Shown piece after piece: positions 1-8,943 of a DNA stretch of 64,000 nucleotides. Source of the DNA: Nocardioides pinisoli (GTDB lineage Bacteria; Actinomycetota; Actinomycetes; Propionibacteriales; Nocardioidaceae); contig NZ_JANARS010000001.1 in assembly GCF_024199985.1 (NCBI RefSeq), positions 372,001 through 436,000 on the forward strand, in the 5' to 3' direction. Position 1 is the stretch's first letter. Each line of letters starts with the position of its first letter. The position numbers were made by a program, and so were the translations under genes. Under the pieces are notes generated by a model. The model was not told the origin of the DNA. It did no database searches and saw nothing but the letters and a program-made list of their open reading frames with translations.

Positions 1-2
1 CC

Positions 3-353
3 TCGGTGCTCGGCGGCGAGCCCACCTTCATGACCTTCGGCGACATGGGCACCGAGGGACCCCTCGGCGACCAGGTCATGCACGGCCAGCTCGAGACGCC
101 CGACGGCTTCACGCTGATGGGCGCCGACGCGCCACCCGAGTTCGTCCAGGTCACCTTCGGCGACAACGTCTCGGTCAGCATCGCCGGCGACGACGAGGAG
201 AAGATGAGGCGGTGGTTCGATGCGCTCAGCGAGGGCGCCCAGGCCGTCACGACCCCGCTCGACAAGCAGCCGTGGGGCGACGTCTTCGGGTCCTTCAAGG
301 ACCGCTACGGCATCAGCTGGATGGTCAACATCGCCGGCGACGCGGCGTCCTGA
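3..353 (+). CDS. VOC (PhnB-like) family protein, C-terminal part
   Basis: The open frame enters from the left edge, so the N-terminus lies outside the window; about 116 residues are visible. The pattern of a glyoxalase/bleomycin-resistance (VOC) fold of the PhnB type is recognisable: a GDMG turn, then FTLMGADAP, a strand with VSVSIAGDD, a helix KMRRWFDALSEG and the closing strand YGISWMVNIAG. PhnB-like proteins bind small ligands or metals, but the substrate cannot be told from this fragment. It converges on the next gene with about 40 bp between the stops. The family assignment rests on pattern recognition only. Confidence 0.75.
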   Translation, partial: SVLGGEPTFMTFGDMGTEGPLGDQVMHGQLETPDGFTLMGADAPPEFVQVTFGDNVSVSIAGDDEEKMRRWFDALSEGAQAVTTPLDKQPWGDVFGSFKDRYGISWMVNIAGDAAS

Positions 354-396
354 CGCCTGCCCGAGCTGGCGCCGGATCCGTGCGGCGGACGCGGGA

Positions 397-1035
397 TCAC
401 GCCTCCCAGGCCGGTCCGTGCCCGCCCGCCCGCTCGACGAGGCGGCGCCCGACGTGGCCGGCGTTGGCGAGGCGTACGTCGTCGGGCACAGCGGGGAGGT
501 TCTCCTCCCAGTCGAGCAGGCAGGACCCGCGGAGCTGCCCCATCCGGGCGGGGCGGCCGAAGAAGAACGGGTGGGCGTGGGCGCCGCCGTCGCCGTAGCG
601 ACCGATGTGGCAGCGACCGACGCTCGGCAGCTCCTCGACCGCGGCGGCGACCCGCACCATCAGCACACCCATCTCGGCGGCCATGTCGTCGGGCAGGTCG
701 GCGATGTCGAAGTGCTCGACCGGCCGCAGGATCAGGGACACGGGCAGCTTCATGTCGAGCGCAGCGAGCAGCCAGCGGTCGTTGCGCCATGCGACCCGGG
801 CGGCCTGCTCGGGCGGCATCGGCTGCCGGCAGAAGCAGTCCGCGGGGTCCTCGCCCGCGCGGGGCGGCTCGGCGTCCTGCAGCGGCTCGAGCTGCTTGAT
901 CCGCAGGCCGTCGAGCTCGAACGGGAAGATGTCCCACCCCGGCATCGCCTCGATGGACACGGGCAGCCGGCCCTCGGCGTCGGTCGCGGCCGCGACCCGG
1001 GCGTGGAACTCTTCGGCGGTCTCGAGCTGGCTCAT
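397..1035 (-). CDS. HIT-like (histidine triad) protein
   Basis: A 212-residue soluble protein with no signal peptide or membrane segment. Near residues 140-165 it carries GRCHIGRYGDGGAHAHPFFF, where HAHPFFF resembles the H-x-H core of histidine-triad hydrolases and transferases, though the third His is not in the classic H-phi-H-phi-H spacing. The earlier segment LDMKLPVSLILRPVEHFDIADLP matches the style of a HIT fold, in which a beta-hairpin precedes the active site. A nucleotide hydrolase or transferase role is therefore possible but not shown. The start ATG gives a plausible N-terminus (SQLETAEEF). Confidence 0.6.
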   Translation of the reverse strand: MSQLETAEEFHARVAAATDAEGRLPVSIEAMPGWDIFPFELDGLRIKQLEPLQDAEPPRAGEDPADCFCRQPMPPEQAARVAWRNDRWLLAALDMKLPVSLILRPVEHFDIADLPDDMAAEMGVLMVRVAAAVEELPSVGRCHIGRYGDGGAHAHPFFFGRPARMGQLRGSCLLDWEENLPAVPDDVRLANAGHVGRRLVERAGGHGPAWEA

Positions 1036-1220
1036 GGCGCCGAGTCAACCATTAGGGGACCGCAGGCGCGCGGACACAACTCGCCCGGCGCGGTCGGGCT
1101 GAGCGTGGCCGGGCCGACCGGACGGCACTTCTGTCCGCGCGTCCACGCCCGATCGGCGCCGCGCGTGCGGCGCTGGTGCCACGATGGCCTCGACACCGGC
1201 TCGGGACACGGGGGTACGAC

Positions 1221-1775
1221 ATGGGGGCACGGCGGCGCGGCAGGCATGACGCGGCACGAGTGGCCGGCGCGCTGGCAGCCGCCGCGCTGCTGGTGGGCGG
1301 CGGGGCCTACGCCTGGCACTGGCACACGCACCCCAGCGTCTTCCCCGATGCCGGCAACGCGTGGTCCGGTCCGCTGCGCGAGGGGAGGGACTTCATGGCG
1401 ATCGGCATCACGTACAGCGGGACGGGCGCTGGAGAGTCCGTCGTCATCGAGTCGGTCGCGCCCAGGGTGCGCAACGACACCGCGGGGGCGAGCTATGAGT
1501 TCTTCGTCTGCACCCAGCGACCGGGACAGCCGGAGCCGCAGCTGGGGATGCTCTCCGGGCAGCGCAGCTTCGAGCAGTCTTGCCCGGACGCCGAGCCAGT
1601 CCGGGAGGGGACGCGGCTCCGCACCGGCGGGACCCCGGCCCAGCAGCTGGTGATGCTGGTGCGGATGGACGAGCCGGGCGTGGCCGCCACCAAGGGCGTC
1701 GAGCTGACCTACGCGCGCGGGCTGCAGAGCGGCATGCAGCTCATCGGCCCGCGGGTGCGCCTCACGTCAGGCTGA
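1221..1775 (+). CDS. membrane-anchored hypothetical protein
   Basis: I chose the ATG at 1221 because it opens an Arg-rich head (GARRRGRHDAAR) followed directly by a single hydrophobic segment (VAGALAAAALLVGGGAYAW); an upstream in-frame ATG at 1176 adds only unconvincing residues. The remaining ~145 residues would lie outside the membrane and look like a beta-rich domain with two Cys residues (FVCTQRP and EQSCPDAEP) that could pair. About 184 residues in total. No family recognised. It converges on the reductase gene to the right with about 10 bp between stops. Confidence 0.6.
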   Translation: MGARRRGRHDAARVAGALAAAALLVGGGAYAWHWHTHPSVFPDAGNAWSGPLREGRDFMAIGITYSGTGAGESVVIESVAPRVRNDTAGASYEFFVCTQRPGQPEPQLGMLSGQRSFEQSCPDAEPVREGTRLRTGGTPAQQLVMLVRMDEPGVAATKGVELTYARGLQSGMQLIGPRVRLTSG

Positions 1776-1785
1776 CCGCCGCGCA

Positions 1786-3294
1786 TCACCAGGGAGAGGG
1801 CTGGTAGTCCTTCACGAAGCAGCCGAAGAGGTCGGTGCCGCCCTCGCCGAGCACGATGGGGTCGTAGACGCGGGCGGCCCCGTCCACGAGGTCGAGCGGG
1901 GCGTGCCAGCCCTCTGCGGCGATCCGCAGCTTCTCGTGGTGGGGGCGCTCGTCGGTGATCCAGCCGGTGTCGACGGCGGTCATCAGGATGCCGTCGGTCT
2001 CGAACATCTCGCCCGACGAGGTGCGCGTCATCATGTTGAGCGCGGCCTTGGCCATGTTGGTGTGCGGGTGGCCGGGGCCCTTGTAGCGACGGGAGAACTG
2101 GCCCTCCATCGCCGAGACGTTGACGACGTACGCCCGCCCCGAGGTCGCTGCCGACGCCGCGGCCGCGAGGGCCGGGCGCAGCCGCGAGACCAGCAGGAAC
2201 GGCGCGATCGAGTTGCACAGCTGCACCTCGAGCAGCTCCAGCGGGTCGACCTCGCCGACGGTCTGGGTCCACGAGTTGGTCGCCTGGACGTCGGGCAGCA
2301 GGCCGCCGGCGTCGACGGCGGTGCCGGCGAGGTGGGCGTCGAGGGAGGCGTGCCCGGCCTTGAGGGCGAGCGCGGTGAGGGTGGCGGCGTTGTGCACCGC
2401 CATCGCGTGCTCGATCGACTCACCCTCGTGGTGGGCGACGGGAGTCGGGGCCAGGGCGCCGGCGATCGCGGCCGGGTGGGCCTCGGAGATCCGGTCGAAG
2501 GTCACCAGCTCGGGCACCGAGTCGGCCGGGAGGGGGAGCGACTCGGCCTCCACGAGCGGCGCGTAGGCCCCGGGCGTACGACGCACGGTCTGGCACGCGT
2601 TGTTGATGAGGATGTCGAGCGGGCCGGCCGCCGCGACGTCGTCGGCGAGCGAGATGACCTGCGTGGGGTCGCGCAGGTCGATGCCGACGACCTTAAGCCG
2701 GTCGATCCACTGGTCGCTGTCGGGCAACGAGCTGAAGCGGCGCACCGCGTCCTTGGGGAAGCGCGTGGTGATCGTGGTGTGCGCGCCGTCGCGGAGCAGG
2801 CGCAGCGCGATGTACATCCCGATCTTCGCGCGCCCGCCGGTCAGCAGCGCCCGCTTGCCGGTGAGGTCGGTGCGCTGGTCGCGCTTGGCGTGGCTCATCG
2901 CCGCGCACGACGGGCAGAGCCAGTGGTAGAACGCGTCGACGAGCGTGAAGTCCTGCTTGCAGATGTAGCAGCCGCGCGCGTTGATCAGCTCGCCCGCGAA
3001 GGCCCCGGGCGCGCTCGAGACGAGGGGGATGCCGGACGTCTCGTCGTCGATGCGCGCCGGCGAGCCGGTGGCGGTGAGCTCGGTGACGGCACGGTCGTGC
3101 GCCAGCTCCGCGGCCCGCTTCTGCAGCTTGCGCTCGGCCTTGATCGACTTGTACATGTGCGACGCGGCGCGCTTCACCCGCACGTGGTCGGGGTGGTCGC
3201 CGGGCAGGTGGTGGAGCTGCTGCAGCACCCGCACGGTCGTGGCGAGGTCGTCGGGGTCGATGCCGTCGACGACGGGGCGTTGCTGCTGTGTCAC
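1786..3294 (-). CDS. SDR-family oxidoreductase with N-terminal zinc-ribbon-like extension
   Basis: About 502 residues from the GTG at 3294 (VTQQQRPVVDG). Residues ~1-140 are a helical charged region ending in a possible metal site CYICKQDF...WLCPSCAAM (two CxxC pairs). From about residue 150 there is a short-chain dehydrogenase fold: GKRALLTGGRAKIGMYIALRLL is an atypical glycine-rich nucleotide loop, followed by ILINNACQT and, late, VVNVSAMEGQFSR plus HPHTNMAKAALNMM, where the usual YxxxK is not clear. It is longer than a normal SDR (~250 residues), so this is a specialised subfamily, substrate unknown. The sequence before the GTG is C/T-rich with no Shine-Dalgarno, so it may be leaderless. 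Confidence 0.7.
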   Translation of the reverse strand: MTQQQRPVVDGIDPDDLATTVRVLQQLHHLPGDHPDHVRVKRAASHMYKSIKAERKLQKRAAELAHDRAVTELTATGSPARIDDETSGIPLVSSAPGAFAGELINARGCYICKQDFTLVDAFYHWLCPSCAAMSHAKRDQRTDLTGKRALLTGGRAKIGMYIALRLLRDGAHTTITTRFPKDAVRRFSSLPDSDQWIDRLKVVGIDLRDPTQVISLADDVAAAGPLDILINNACQTVRRTPGAYAPLVEAESLPLPADSVPELVTFDRISEAHPAAIAGALAPTPVAHHEGESIEHAMAVHNAATLTALALKAGHASLDAHLAGTAVDAGGLLPDVQATNSWTQTVGEVDPLELLEVQLCNSIAPFLLVSRLRPALAAAASAATSGRAYVVNVSAMEGQFSRRYKGPGHPHTNMAKAALNMMTRTSSGEMFETDGILMTAVDTGWITDERPHHEKLRIAAEGWHAPLDLVDGAARVYDPIVLGEGGTDLFGCFVKDYQPSPW

Positions 3295-3367
3295 GGGGAG
3301 GAGGGTACGGCGCTCGGGCGCCCGGTCCCCAAAGCGCGCAGCCGGCCCGGGGAGGACGGCGTACGGC

Positions 3368-4018
3368 TCAGGCGTCGCGCGCGGGCGAGCCGTTGATGCG
3401 CACCCGGTCGGCGCGCATGCCGTGCTCCACACCCCACAGCACCGCGCGCGAGCGGGAGTCGACGCCGATCTTGCGGTAGGCGGAGCGGATGTAGGACTTG
3501 ATCGAGTTGAGCGACAGCAGGGTGCGCTCGGCGATCTCCTGGTTGCTCAGGCCCATCGTGATCAGCGACAGCACCTCTGCCTCGCGCGCGGTCAGGCCCT
3601 CCTCGCGCCCGGGCCAGTCGCCACCGACGAGCGGCGAGCGTCCTCGCGACGGCGAGACCACGAGCTGGCCCGACGAGATCGCGGTGACGGCGTCGACGAG
3701 GCGCGAGGCCGGCAGGCTCTTGGAGAGATAGCCGCGGACGCCCTGGCTGAGGGTGTCGCGGGTCAGCCACGGCTGGAAGTTCCACGTGTAGACGGCGACG
3801 GAGCGCACCTGCGGGCTCTCGACGAGGTGGCGCACGGCGGGCCCGTTGCCCTGACCCATCCCGAAGGTGTCGTAGAGGGCGACGTCGACCGGTTGGGCGA
3901 CCGGCTTGCCCGCGACCAGCTCGACCACCTCGACGCGGTGGCCGTAGCTGCGCATCATCGCGTCGAGGCCGCGGACGACGACCTCGTCGTCGTTGACCAG
4001 CGCGACTCGAATGACCAT
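3368..4018 (-). CDS. NarL/LuxR-type response regulator
   Basis: 216 residues from the ATG at 4018 (MVIRVALVNDDEVVV). The receiver domain has the acidic pocket NDDE near residues 9-12 and a phosphoacceptor-like Asp in VDVALYDTFG. The output domain is a LuxR helix-turn-helix at about 145-205, with LTAREAEVL and the recognition helix SNQEIAERTLLSLNSIKSY. Usual length for the family. It would act as a cytosolic transcription factor. No histidine kinase is adjacent, so the partner is unknown. It is the first of three consecutive regulators on the same strand. Confidence 0.9.
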   Translation of the reverse strand: MVIRVALVNDDEVVVRGLDAMMRSYGHRVEVVELVAGKPVAQPVDVALYDTFGMGQGNGPAVRHLVESPQVRSVAVYTWNFQPWLTRDTLSQGVRGYLSKSLPASRLVDAVTAISSGQLVVSPSRGRSPLVGGDWPGREEGLTAREAEVLSLITMGLSNQEIAERTLLSLNSIKSYIRSAYRKIGVDSRSRAVLWGVEHGMRADRVRINGSPARDA

Positions 4019-4114
4019 GCGCTCAAGGTACTGCGGTTTGCCGAAGTTGAGGCCTCGGTTCACCAGAGTCAGGGTCAACTCTCAGGAGAGATCGCGGCCC
4101 CGAACGCGCGCGGG

Positions 4115-4870
4115 TCAGGGGCAGCAGGGGTCGAACCGGAAGCCGACGCCCCGGATGGTGCGGATCCACTGGTTGCCGTCGGCGGCGGCGCGCAGCTTGC
4201 GGCGCAGGTTGGCCAGGTGGACGTCGACGACGTGGGTGCTGTCGGGGACGAAGTCGCTCGCCCACACCGCCCGCATCAGCTCGTGGCGCGGGACGACGAC
4301 GCCGGGGCGGCCGACCAGGTGGGCCAGCAGGTCGAACTCGGTGCGCGTCAGGTCGATCTCCCGGCCCGACACCAGCACCTCGCGCGACCCGCGGTTGAGG
4401 GTCAGGTCGCTGCAGCCCTCCGAGCTGGTCGGGTCCGCGGCGGGGACGGGGACGGGGTCGGCCGCGAGCGCGGCGGCCGCCGAGGGAGCGGGCTCGCTGC
4501 TGCGCGGGCGCCGGAACAGGGCGGCCACCCGCGCCTGCAGCTCGCGCATCGAGAACGGCTTGACGAGGTAGTCGTCGGCGCCGACCTCGAGCCCGATGAG
4601 CCGGTCGACCTCACCGGTGCGACCGCTGACGACCATCACGTAGCAGTCGCTGACCGTGCGGATCTGCCGGCAGACCTCCACGCCGTCGATGTCGGGCAGG
4701 GTGAGGTCGAGCGTGACCAGGTCGGGTCGTACGTCGGCGACGACCGTGAGCGCCTCGGTCCCGGTCCGCGCCACGGTCACGTCGAAGCCGGCCTGGTCGA
4801 GCAGCTTGGAGATGGCGTCGCCGACGTCGTGGTCGTCCTCGACGACCACGGCTGTCCGTGCGTTCATCAT
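4115..4870 (-). CDS. OmpR/PhoB-family response regulator
   Basis: 251 residues. Receiver: VVEDDHDV pocket, phosphoacceptor Asp55 in LVTLDLTLPDIDG, and the conserved Lys in YLVKPFS. A ~35-residue Ala/Pro-rich linker follows, then a winged-helix DNA-binding domain (LTRTEFDLLAHL ... HVVDVHLANLRRKL ... IRTIRGVGFRF). Two adjacent ATGs (4870 and 4867) are possible; GGGGAG lies about 7 bases upstream. It is a close paralogue of the next gene to the right, with the same receiver sequence style and linker, suggesting a local duplication. No sensor kinase is encoded nearby. Confidence 0.92.
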   Translation of the reverse strand: MMNARTAVVVEDDHDVGDAISKLLDQAGFDVTVARTGTEALTVVADVRPDLVTLDLTLPDIDGVEVCRQIRTVSDCYVMVVSGRTGEVDRLIGLEVGADDYLVKPFSMRELQARVAALFRRPRSSEPAPSAAAALAADPVPVPAADPTSSEGCSDLTLNRGSREVLVSGREIDLTRTEFDLLAHLVGRPGVVVPRHELMRAVWASDFVPDSTHVVDVHLANLRRKLRAAADGNQWIRTIRGVGFRFDPCCP

Positions 4871-5052
4871 CCGTCTGCTCCCCAGTTGACCGTTCGCCTA
4901 CCCTGCCGGGTCCGGCCTGAAACCGGGCTGGCACGGTCGATCTCCCCACCTGCCGCCGATGCTAGGCGGCCGCAGGTGGGGATGGCGGTCGTTCCGGCCG
5001 AAGCACCCCCCGATGAGGGGGACAGGAGCCGGTCGGAGCGCTCAGGAGCCGG

Positions 5053-5889
5053 TCAGAAGTCCAGGCCTCGCGCCCAGTCCTCCGAGTCGATCCGGGCGAC
5101 GAGGTAGGGCCCTCCGCCGGCACGACGGTCCTGCTGGTCCTCGCCCTCGCGGTCCATCCGGTAGCCGATGCCGCGGATCGTGTGGATCCAGGTGGCGTCG
5201 GAGTGCCGGCGCAGCTTGCCGCGCAGGTTGGCCACGTGCACGTCCACCAGGTGGTGGTCGTGGGTGAGCGCGCTGCTCCAGATCGCGAGCACCATCTCCT
5301 CGCGGGTGCAGACCCGCGACAGGTGGGTCGCGAGGTACTCCAGGACGTCGTACTCGATGCGCGTCAGCTCCACGATCGTGCCGTCGACCTGCACCTCGCG
5401 CCGCGCGGAGTTGATCACCAGCCCCGCCCCCGCGGAGATGGTGGTCGGCTCGTCGACCGGCTGGGCCGGGCTCGGGACCTGCGGGCCGCGGCCGCTGGGC
5501 GACTCCTCGGCCCCCGTCGCGGTCCGCGGCCGCCTGAACAGCGCGGCCACGCGGGCGCGCAGCTCGCGCGGCGAGAACGGCTTGAGGACGAAGTCGTCCG
5601 CCCCGACCTCGAGGCCGATGAGCTTGTCGACCTCGTCGGACCGCGCCGACACGATGACGATGTAGCAGTCGCTGGTCTCACGGATGCGGCGGCACACCTC
5701 GATGCCGTCCATGTGCGGCAGCGTCAGGTCGAGCGTGACCAGGTCGGGCGGGTCGGCGGCCGCAGCGCTCACGGCCTGCCGTCCGTCGAGTGCCGTCGTG
5801 ACCCGGAAGCCGGCCCCCTCCAGTGTCTCCACCAGCGCTGACGAGATGTCCGGATCGTCCTCGACGACCAATGCACGTAGTTCTTGCAC
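5053..5889 (-). CDS. OmpR/PhoB-family response regulator (paralogue)
   Basis: 278 residues from the GTG at 5889 (VQELRALVVEDDPD). A longer in-frame reading to 6069 lacks the character of a receiver, so the internal GTG, preceded by a G-run, was chosen. Receiver: VVEDDPDI, phosphoacceptor Asp54 in LVTLDLTLPHMDG, FVLKPFS. A linker of ~45 residues precedes a winged helix (LTRIEYDVLEYL ... HLVDVHVANLRGKL ... IHTIRGIGYRM). The receiver shares near-identical blocks with the neighbouring regulator, so the two probably arose by duplication. Orphan: no kinase in the window. Confidence 0.92.
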   Translation of the reverse strand: MQELRALVVEDDPDISSALVETLEGAGFRVTTALDGRQAVSAAAADPPDLVTLDLTLPHMDGIEVCRRIRETSDCYIVIVSARSDEVDKLIGLEVGADDFVLKPFSPRELRARVAALFRRPRTATGAEESPSGRGPQVPSPAQPVDEPTTISAGAGLVINSARREVQVDGTIVELTRIEYDVLEYLATHLSRVCTREEMVLAIWSSALTHDHHLVDVHVANLRGKLRRHSDATWIHTIRGIGYRMDREGEDQQDRRAGGGPYLVARIDSEDWARGLDF

Positions 5890-6081
5890 GTCAAACCCCC
5901 ACAGATGCGAGACAAGGGCCCCACGCCCTCGCCGTGTCACCGCCCGAACGGTGTCGCTCGATGCTAATGCCATCAACGGCACAGAACTAGGAGAGGTCTG
6001 AGGGATGAACGGGCTGTCTAGACCGCGGCGTTTTGACGGAATCTGCGGTGCCCGACGGACGCCTCTCACGCTTTCCGCGGG

Positions 6082-6999
6082 TCAGGTCAGGTCCATCGCG
6101 CGATTGACCCAGACGTGGTCGACGACCATCCCGACCCGCTCGTACATCGGCAGGGCCCCCGTGCGCGAGTCGGTGCTCAGCTCGGACGTGCGCGTGCCGT
6201 GCTCGCGGGCCCGGGCGAACGAGTCGACCAGCAGCGCCTGGGCAATCCCGCGGTTGCGCTGGTCGCGCCGCACCGCGAGCCGCTGGACGAAGCCGGTGGC
6301 GCCGTCGTCGGAGACCAGCACCAGCGAGACGCCGACCACCGCGCCGTCGGGGTCGACGGCCACGCGCAGGTTCCACGGCTCGAAGCCGGGTCGCCCGCTC
6401 GTCGCGGCCAGGAAGTCCTCGAACGGCTCGCGGTCGCGCACCGACCACTCCAGGAAGGCGTCCTCGAGGACGTCGTGGGCGGGCCGCAGGTCCTCGGGCC
6501 CGGCAGTGCGTACGACGTAGCCCTCCGGCAGCGCGCGCTCCGGGATGGCGGCGCCCTCGGGCAGCCGGAGCACCCAGCTCGTCCACCGGACGCGGAAGCC
6601 GAGCTGCTCCAGCAGCCGGTCGCCGGGCGAGCCCTGCGGGACGGGCATCCCGACGACGGGCGAGCCGATGCTGCGGCCGAGGTCGAGGAGCCAGTGGGCC
6701 AGCCACGTGCCGATGCCGCGACCGCGGTGGGAGGGCAGCACGGCGGTGTCGGCGCGGTCGACGCCCATCAGCTCGGCGTACGCGACCAGGGCGTCGCCGT
6801 CGAAGACACCGACCGAGCGCGAGGTGACGTCGTGGCTGGGCTTGGCCCAGTCGCTGACGATGTCGGCCTCCTCGATCGCGACCTGCCCGATGTCCTCGAG
6901 CTCCTGGGCCGCGATCACGTCGGAGACCGCGCGGGAGTCGCTCCTCGCCAGGGGGCGGGTGGTGAGGCCCTCGGGGAGCGCCGGCGTCACATCTCGCAT
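6082..6999 (-). CDS. GNAT-family N-acetyltransferase, two GNAT domains
   Basis: 305 residues from the ATG at 6999 (MRDVTPALPEGLTTRPL). The N-terminal half contains an acetyl-CoA loop VLPSHRGRGIGTWLAHWLL; the C-terminal half has a second, QRLAVRRDQRNRGIAQALL followed by GALPMYERVGM. This double-GNAT layout resembles the architecture of mycothiol synthase-like and other tandem acetyltransferases of actinobacteria, but I see nothing specific enough to name the substrate. It is divergent from the helicase gene, with ~94 bp between starts. Confidence 0.85.
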   Translation of the reverse strand: MRDVTPALPEGLTTRPLARSDSRAVSDVIAAQELEDIGQVAIEEADIVSDWAKPSHDVTSRSVGVFDGDALVAYAELMGVDRADTAVLPSHRGRGIGTWLAHWLLDLGRSIGSPVVGMPVPQGSPGDRLLEQLGFRVRWTSWVLRLPEGAAIPERALPEGYVVRTAGPEDLRPAHDVLEDAFLEWSVRDREPFEDFLAATSGRPGFEPWNLRVAVDPDGAVVGVSLVLVSDDGATGFVQRLAVRRDQRNRGIAQALLVDSFARAREHGTRTSELSTDSRTGALPMYERVGMVVDHVWVNRAMDLT

Positions 7000-7093
7000 G
7001 ACGGGAGTGTGCTGCCTCACGTCCGGGCCTGTCGCGGGGTTTTCGACCCTCGCGGAATCCCCGATTCCCCCGTGAGGCCCTACCTTTGAGGGT

Positions 7094-8824
7094 GTGAGTG
7101 ATGACCGACTTGTAGCACCGGACCAGACCTTCTCCGACCTCGGCCTCGCGCCCGAGGTCCTCAAGGCGCTGGCCGACGTGGGCTACGAGACCCCCTCGCA
7201 GATCCAGGCGCTGACCATCCCCCCGCTGCTCGAGGGCCGCCACGTGGTCGGCCTCGCGCAGACCGGCACCGGCAAGACCGCCGCCTTCGCGCTGCCGATC
7301 CTCTCCCAGCTCGACATGAGCCAGAAGACCCCGCAGGCCCTCGTGCTGGCCCCGACCCGCGAGCTCGCGCTGCAGGTCTCGGAGGCCTTCGAGAAGTACG
7401 CCGCGCACATGAAGGGCGTCCGCGTCCTGCCGATCTACGGCGGCCAGGGCTACGGCGTCCAGCTCTCCGCGCTGCGCCGCGGCGTGCACGTCGTCGTCGG
7501 CACGCCGGGCCGGATAATGGACCACCTCGACAAGGGCACGCTCGACCTCTCCGAGCTGCGCTTCCTGGTCCTCGACGAGGCCGACGAGATGCTCAAGATG
7601 GGCTTCGCCGAGGACGTCGAGACGATCCTGGCCGACACCCCCGACGACAAGCACGTCGCGCTGTTCTCCGCGACGATGCCCGCACAGATCCGCCGCATCT
7701 CGAAGAAGTACCTCGCGGACCCGGTCGAGATCACCGTCAAGAACAAGACGACGACCTCCTCCACGATCACCCAGCGCTACCTGATCGTGTCCTACCCGCA
7801 GAAGGTCGACGCGCTCACGCGCATCCTCGAGGTGGAGAACTTCGAGGGCATGATCGTCTTCGTCCGCACCAAGAACGAGACCGAGACGCTGGCCGAGAAG
7901 CTGCGTGCTCGCGGCTACTCGGCGATGGCGATCAACGGTGACGTCGCGCAGGTGCAGCGCGAGCGGACCGTCAACCAGCTCAAGGCGGGCAAGCTCGACA
8001 TCCTCGTCGCCACCGACGTCGCGGCGCGCGGCCTCGACGTCGAGCGGATCAGCCACGTCGTCAATTACGACATCCCCACCGACACCGAGTCCTACGTCCA
8101 CCGCATCGGCCGCACCGGTCGCGCGGGCCGCAGCGGCGACTCGATCGCCTTTGTGACCCCGCGCGAGCGCCACCTGCTCCGCGCGATCGAGAAGGCGACG
8201 CGCCAGCCGCTCACCCAGATGCAGCTGCCGACCGTCGACGACGTCAACGCCACGCGCCTCTCGCGCTTCGACGACCAGATCACCCAGGCCCTCACCCAGC
8301 CCGAGCGCATCGACTTCTTCCGCGACGTCGTCTCGCACTACGTCAGCGAGCACGACGTGTCCGAGGTCGACGTCGCCGCGGCCCTCGCCGCGGTGATGCA
8401 CGGTGAGCAGCCGCTGCTGCTCGAGCCGGAGCCCGAGCAGCGCCAGCGCTCCTTCGAGGAGCGCGCCAGCCACGGCGGCAAGGCCGACCGGGCACCGCGG
8501 GAGTCGCGCAGCGGCGCGCCGATGGCGGCGTACCGCATCGAGGTCGGCAAGCGGCACAAGGTCGAGCCGCGCCAGATCGTCGGCGCCCTGGCCAACGAGG
8601 GCGGCCTGTCGCGCGGCGACTTCGGCTACATCTCCATCAAGCCGGACTTCTCGGTCGTCGAGCTGCCCGCGGACCTGCCGCCCGGCACCCTCGACCGGCT
8701 ATCGGGCACCCGGATCTCCGGCAAGCTCATCGAGATCAAGCCCGACAACGGTCCGTTCCGCGGCCGTCCCGGTGGCGGCCACCGCAGCAGCGGCGGCGGC
8801 TACAAGGGCAAGAACCCCCGCTGA
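7094..8824 (+). CDS. DEAD-box ATP-dependent RNA helicase
   Basis: 576 residues from a GTG. All core motifs are present: Q-motif (GYETPSQIQALTIPPLL), Walker A AQTGTGKT near residues 55-62, PTRELALQ, TPGRIMDHL, VLDEADEML, LFSATMP, then in the second RecA domain ATDVAARGLDV and HRIGRTGRAGR. The C-terminus has a DbpA-like RNA-binding domain (YRIEVGKRHKVEPRQIVGAL ... GDFGYISIKPDFSVVELP) and a basic Gly/Arg/Lys tail. This is the DeaD/CsdA type that remodels structured RNA in ribosome assembly, cold response or mRNA turnover. The stop codon TGA is the first part of the intergenic repeat that follows. Confidence 0.95.
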   Translation: MSDDRLVAPDQTFSDLGLAPEVLKALADVGYETPSQIQALTIPPLLEGRHVVGLAQTGTGKTAAFALPILSQLDMSQKTPQALVLAPTRELALQVSEAFEKYAAHMKGVRVLPIYGGQGYGVQLSALRRGVHVVVGTPGRIMDHLDKGTLDLSELRFLVLDEADEMLKMGFAEDVETILADTPDDKHVALFSATMPAQIRRISKKYLADPVEITVKNKTTTSSTITQRYLIVSYPQKVDALTRILEVENFEGMIVFVRTKNETETLAEKLRARGYSAMAINGDVAQVQRERTVNQLKAGKLDILVATDVAARGLDVERISHVVNYDIPTDTESYVHRIGRTGRAGRSGDSIAFVTPRERHLLRAIEKATRQPLTQMQLPTVDDVNATRLSRFDDQITQALTQPERIDFFRDVVSHYVSEHDVSEVDVAAALAAVMHGEQPLLLEPEPEQRQRSFEERASHGGKADRAPRESRSGAPMAAYRIEVGKRHKVEPRQIVGALANEGGLSRGDFGYISIKPDFSVVELPADLPPGTLDRLSGTRISGKLIEIKPDNGPFRGRPGGGHRSSGGGYKGKNPR

Positions 8825-8928
8825 CCGGGCACTTCCTCGCGCTGGACACGACTGACCGGGCATCTCCTCGCGCTGTAGCGCGAGGAGATGCCCGGTCGGC
8901 GCATTCCAGCGCGAGGAAGTGCCCGGTC
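8823..8928. repeat. nested palindrome built from two repeat pairs
   Basis: Two forward units, GACCGGGCACTTCCTCGCGC (from 8823) and GACCGGGCATCTCCTCGCGC (from 8854), are followed by their exact inverted counterparts in mirror order (8877-8897 and 8906-8928). The forward spacing is 31 bp. RNA from either strand could fold into one long hairpin, so it may terminate or stabilise the helicase transcript. The same unit occurs at 25736-25960. Confidence 0.85.
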
Positions 8929-8943
8929 GCCCCGCACATGCGA

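Noticed and set aside
220..1653. Long plus-strand frame of 477 residues over the first genes
   Set aside because: It is a GC-rich shadow, Arg/Pro/Ala-rich with no domain, overlapping two genes with better composition.
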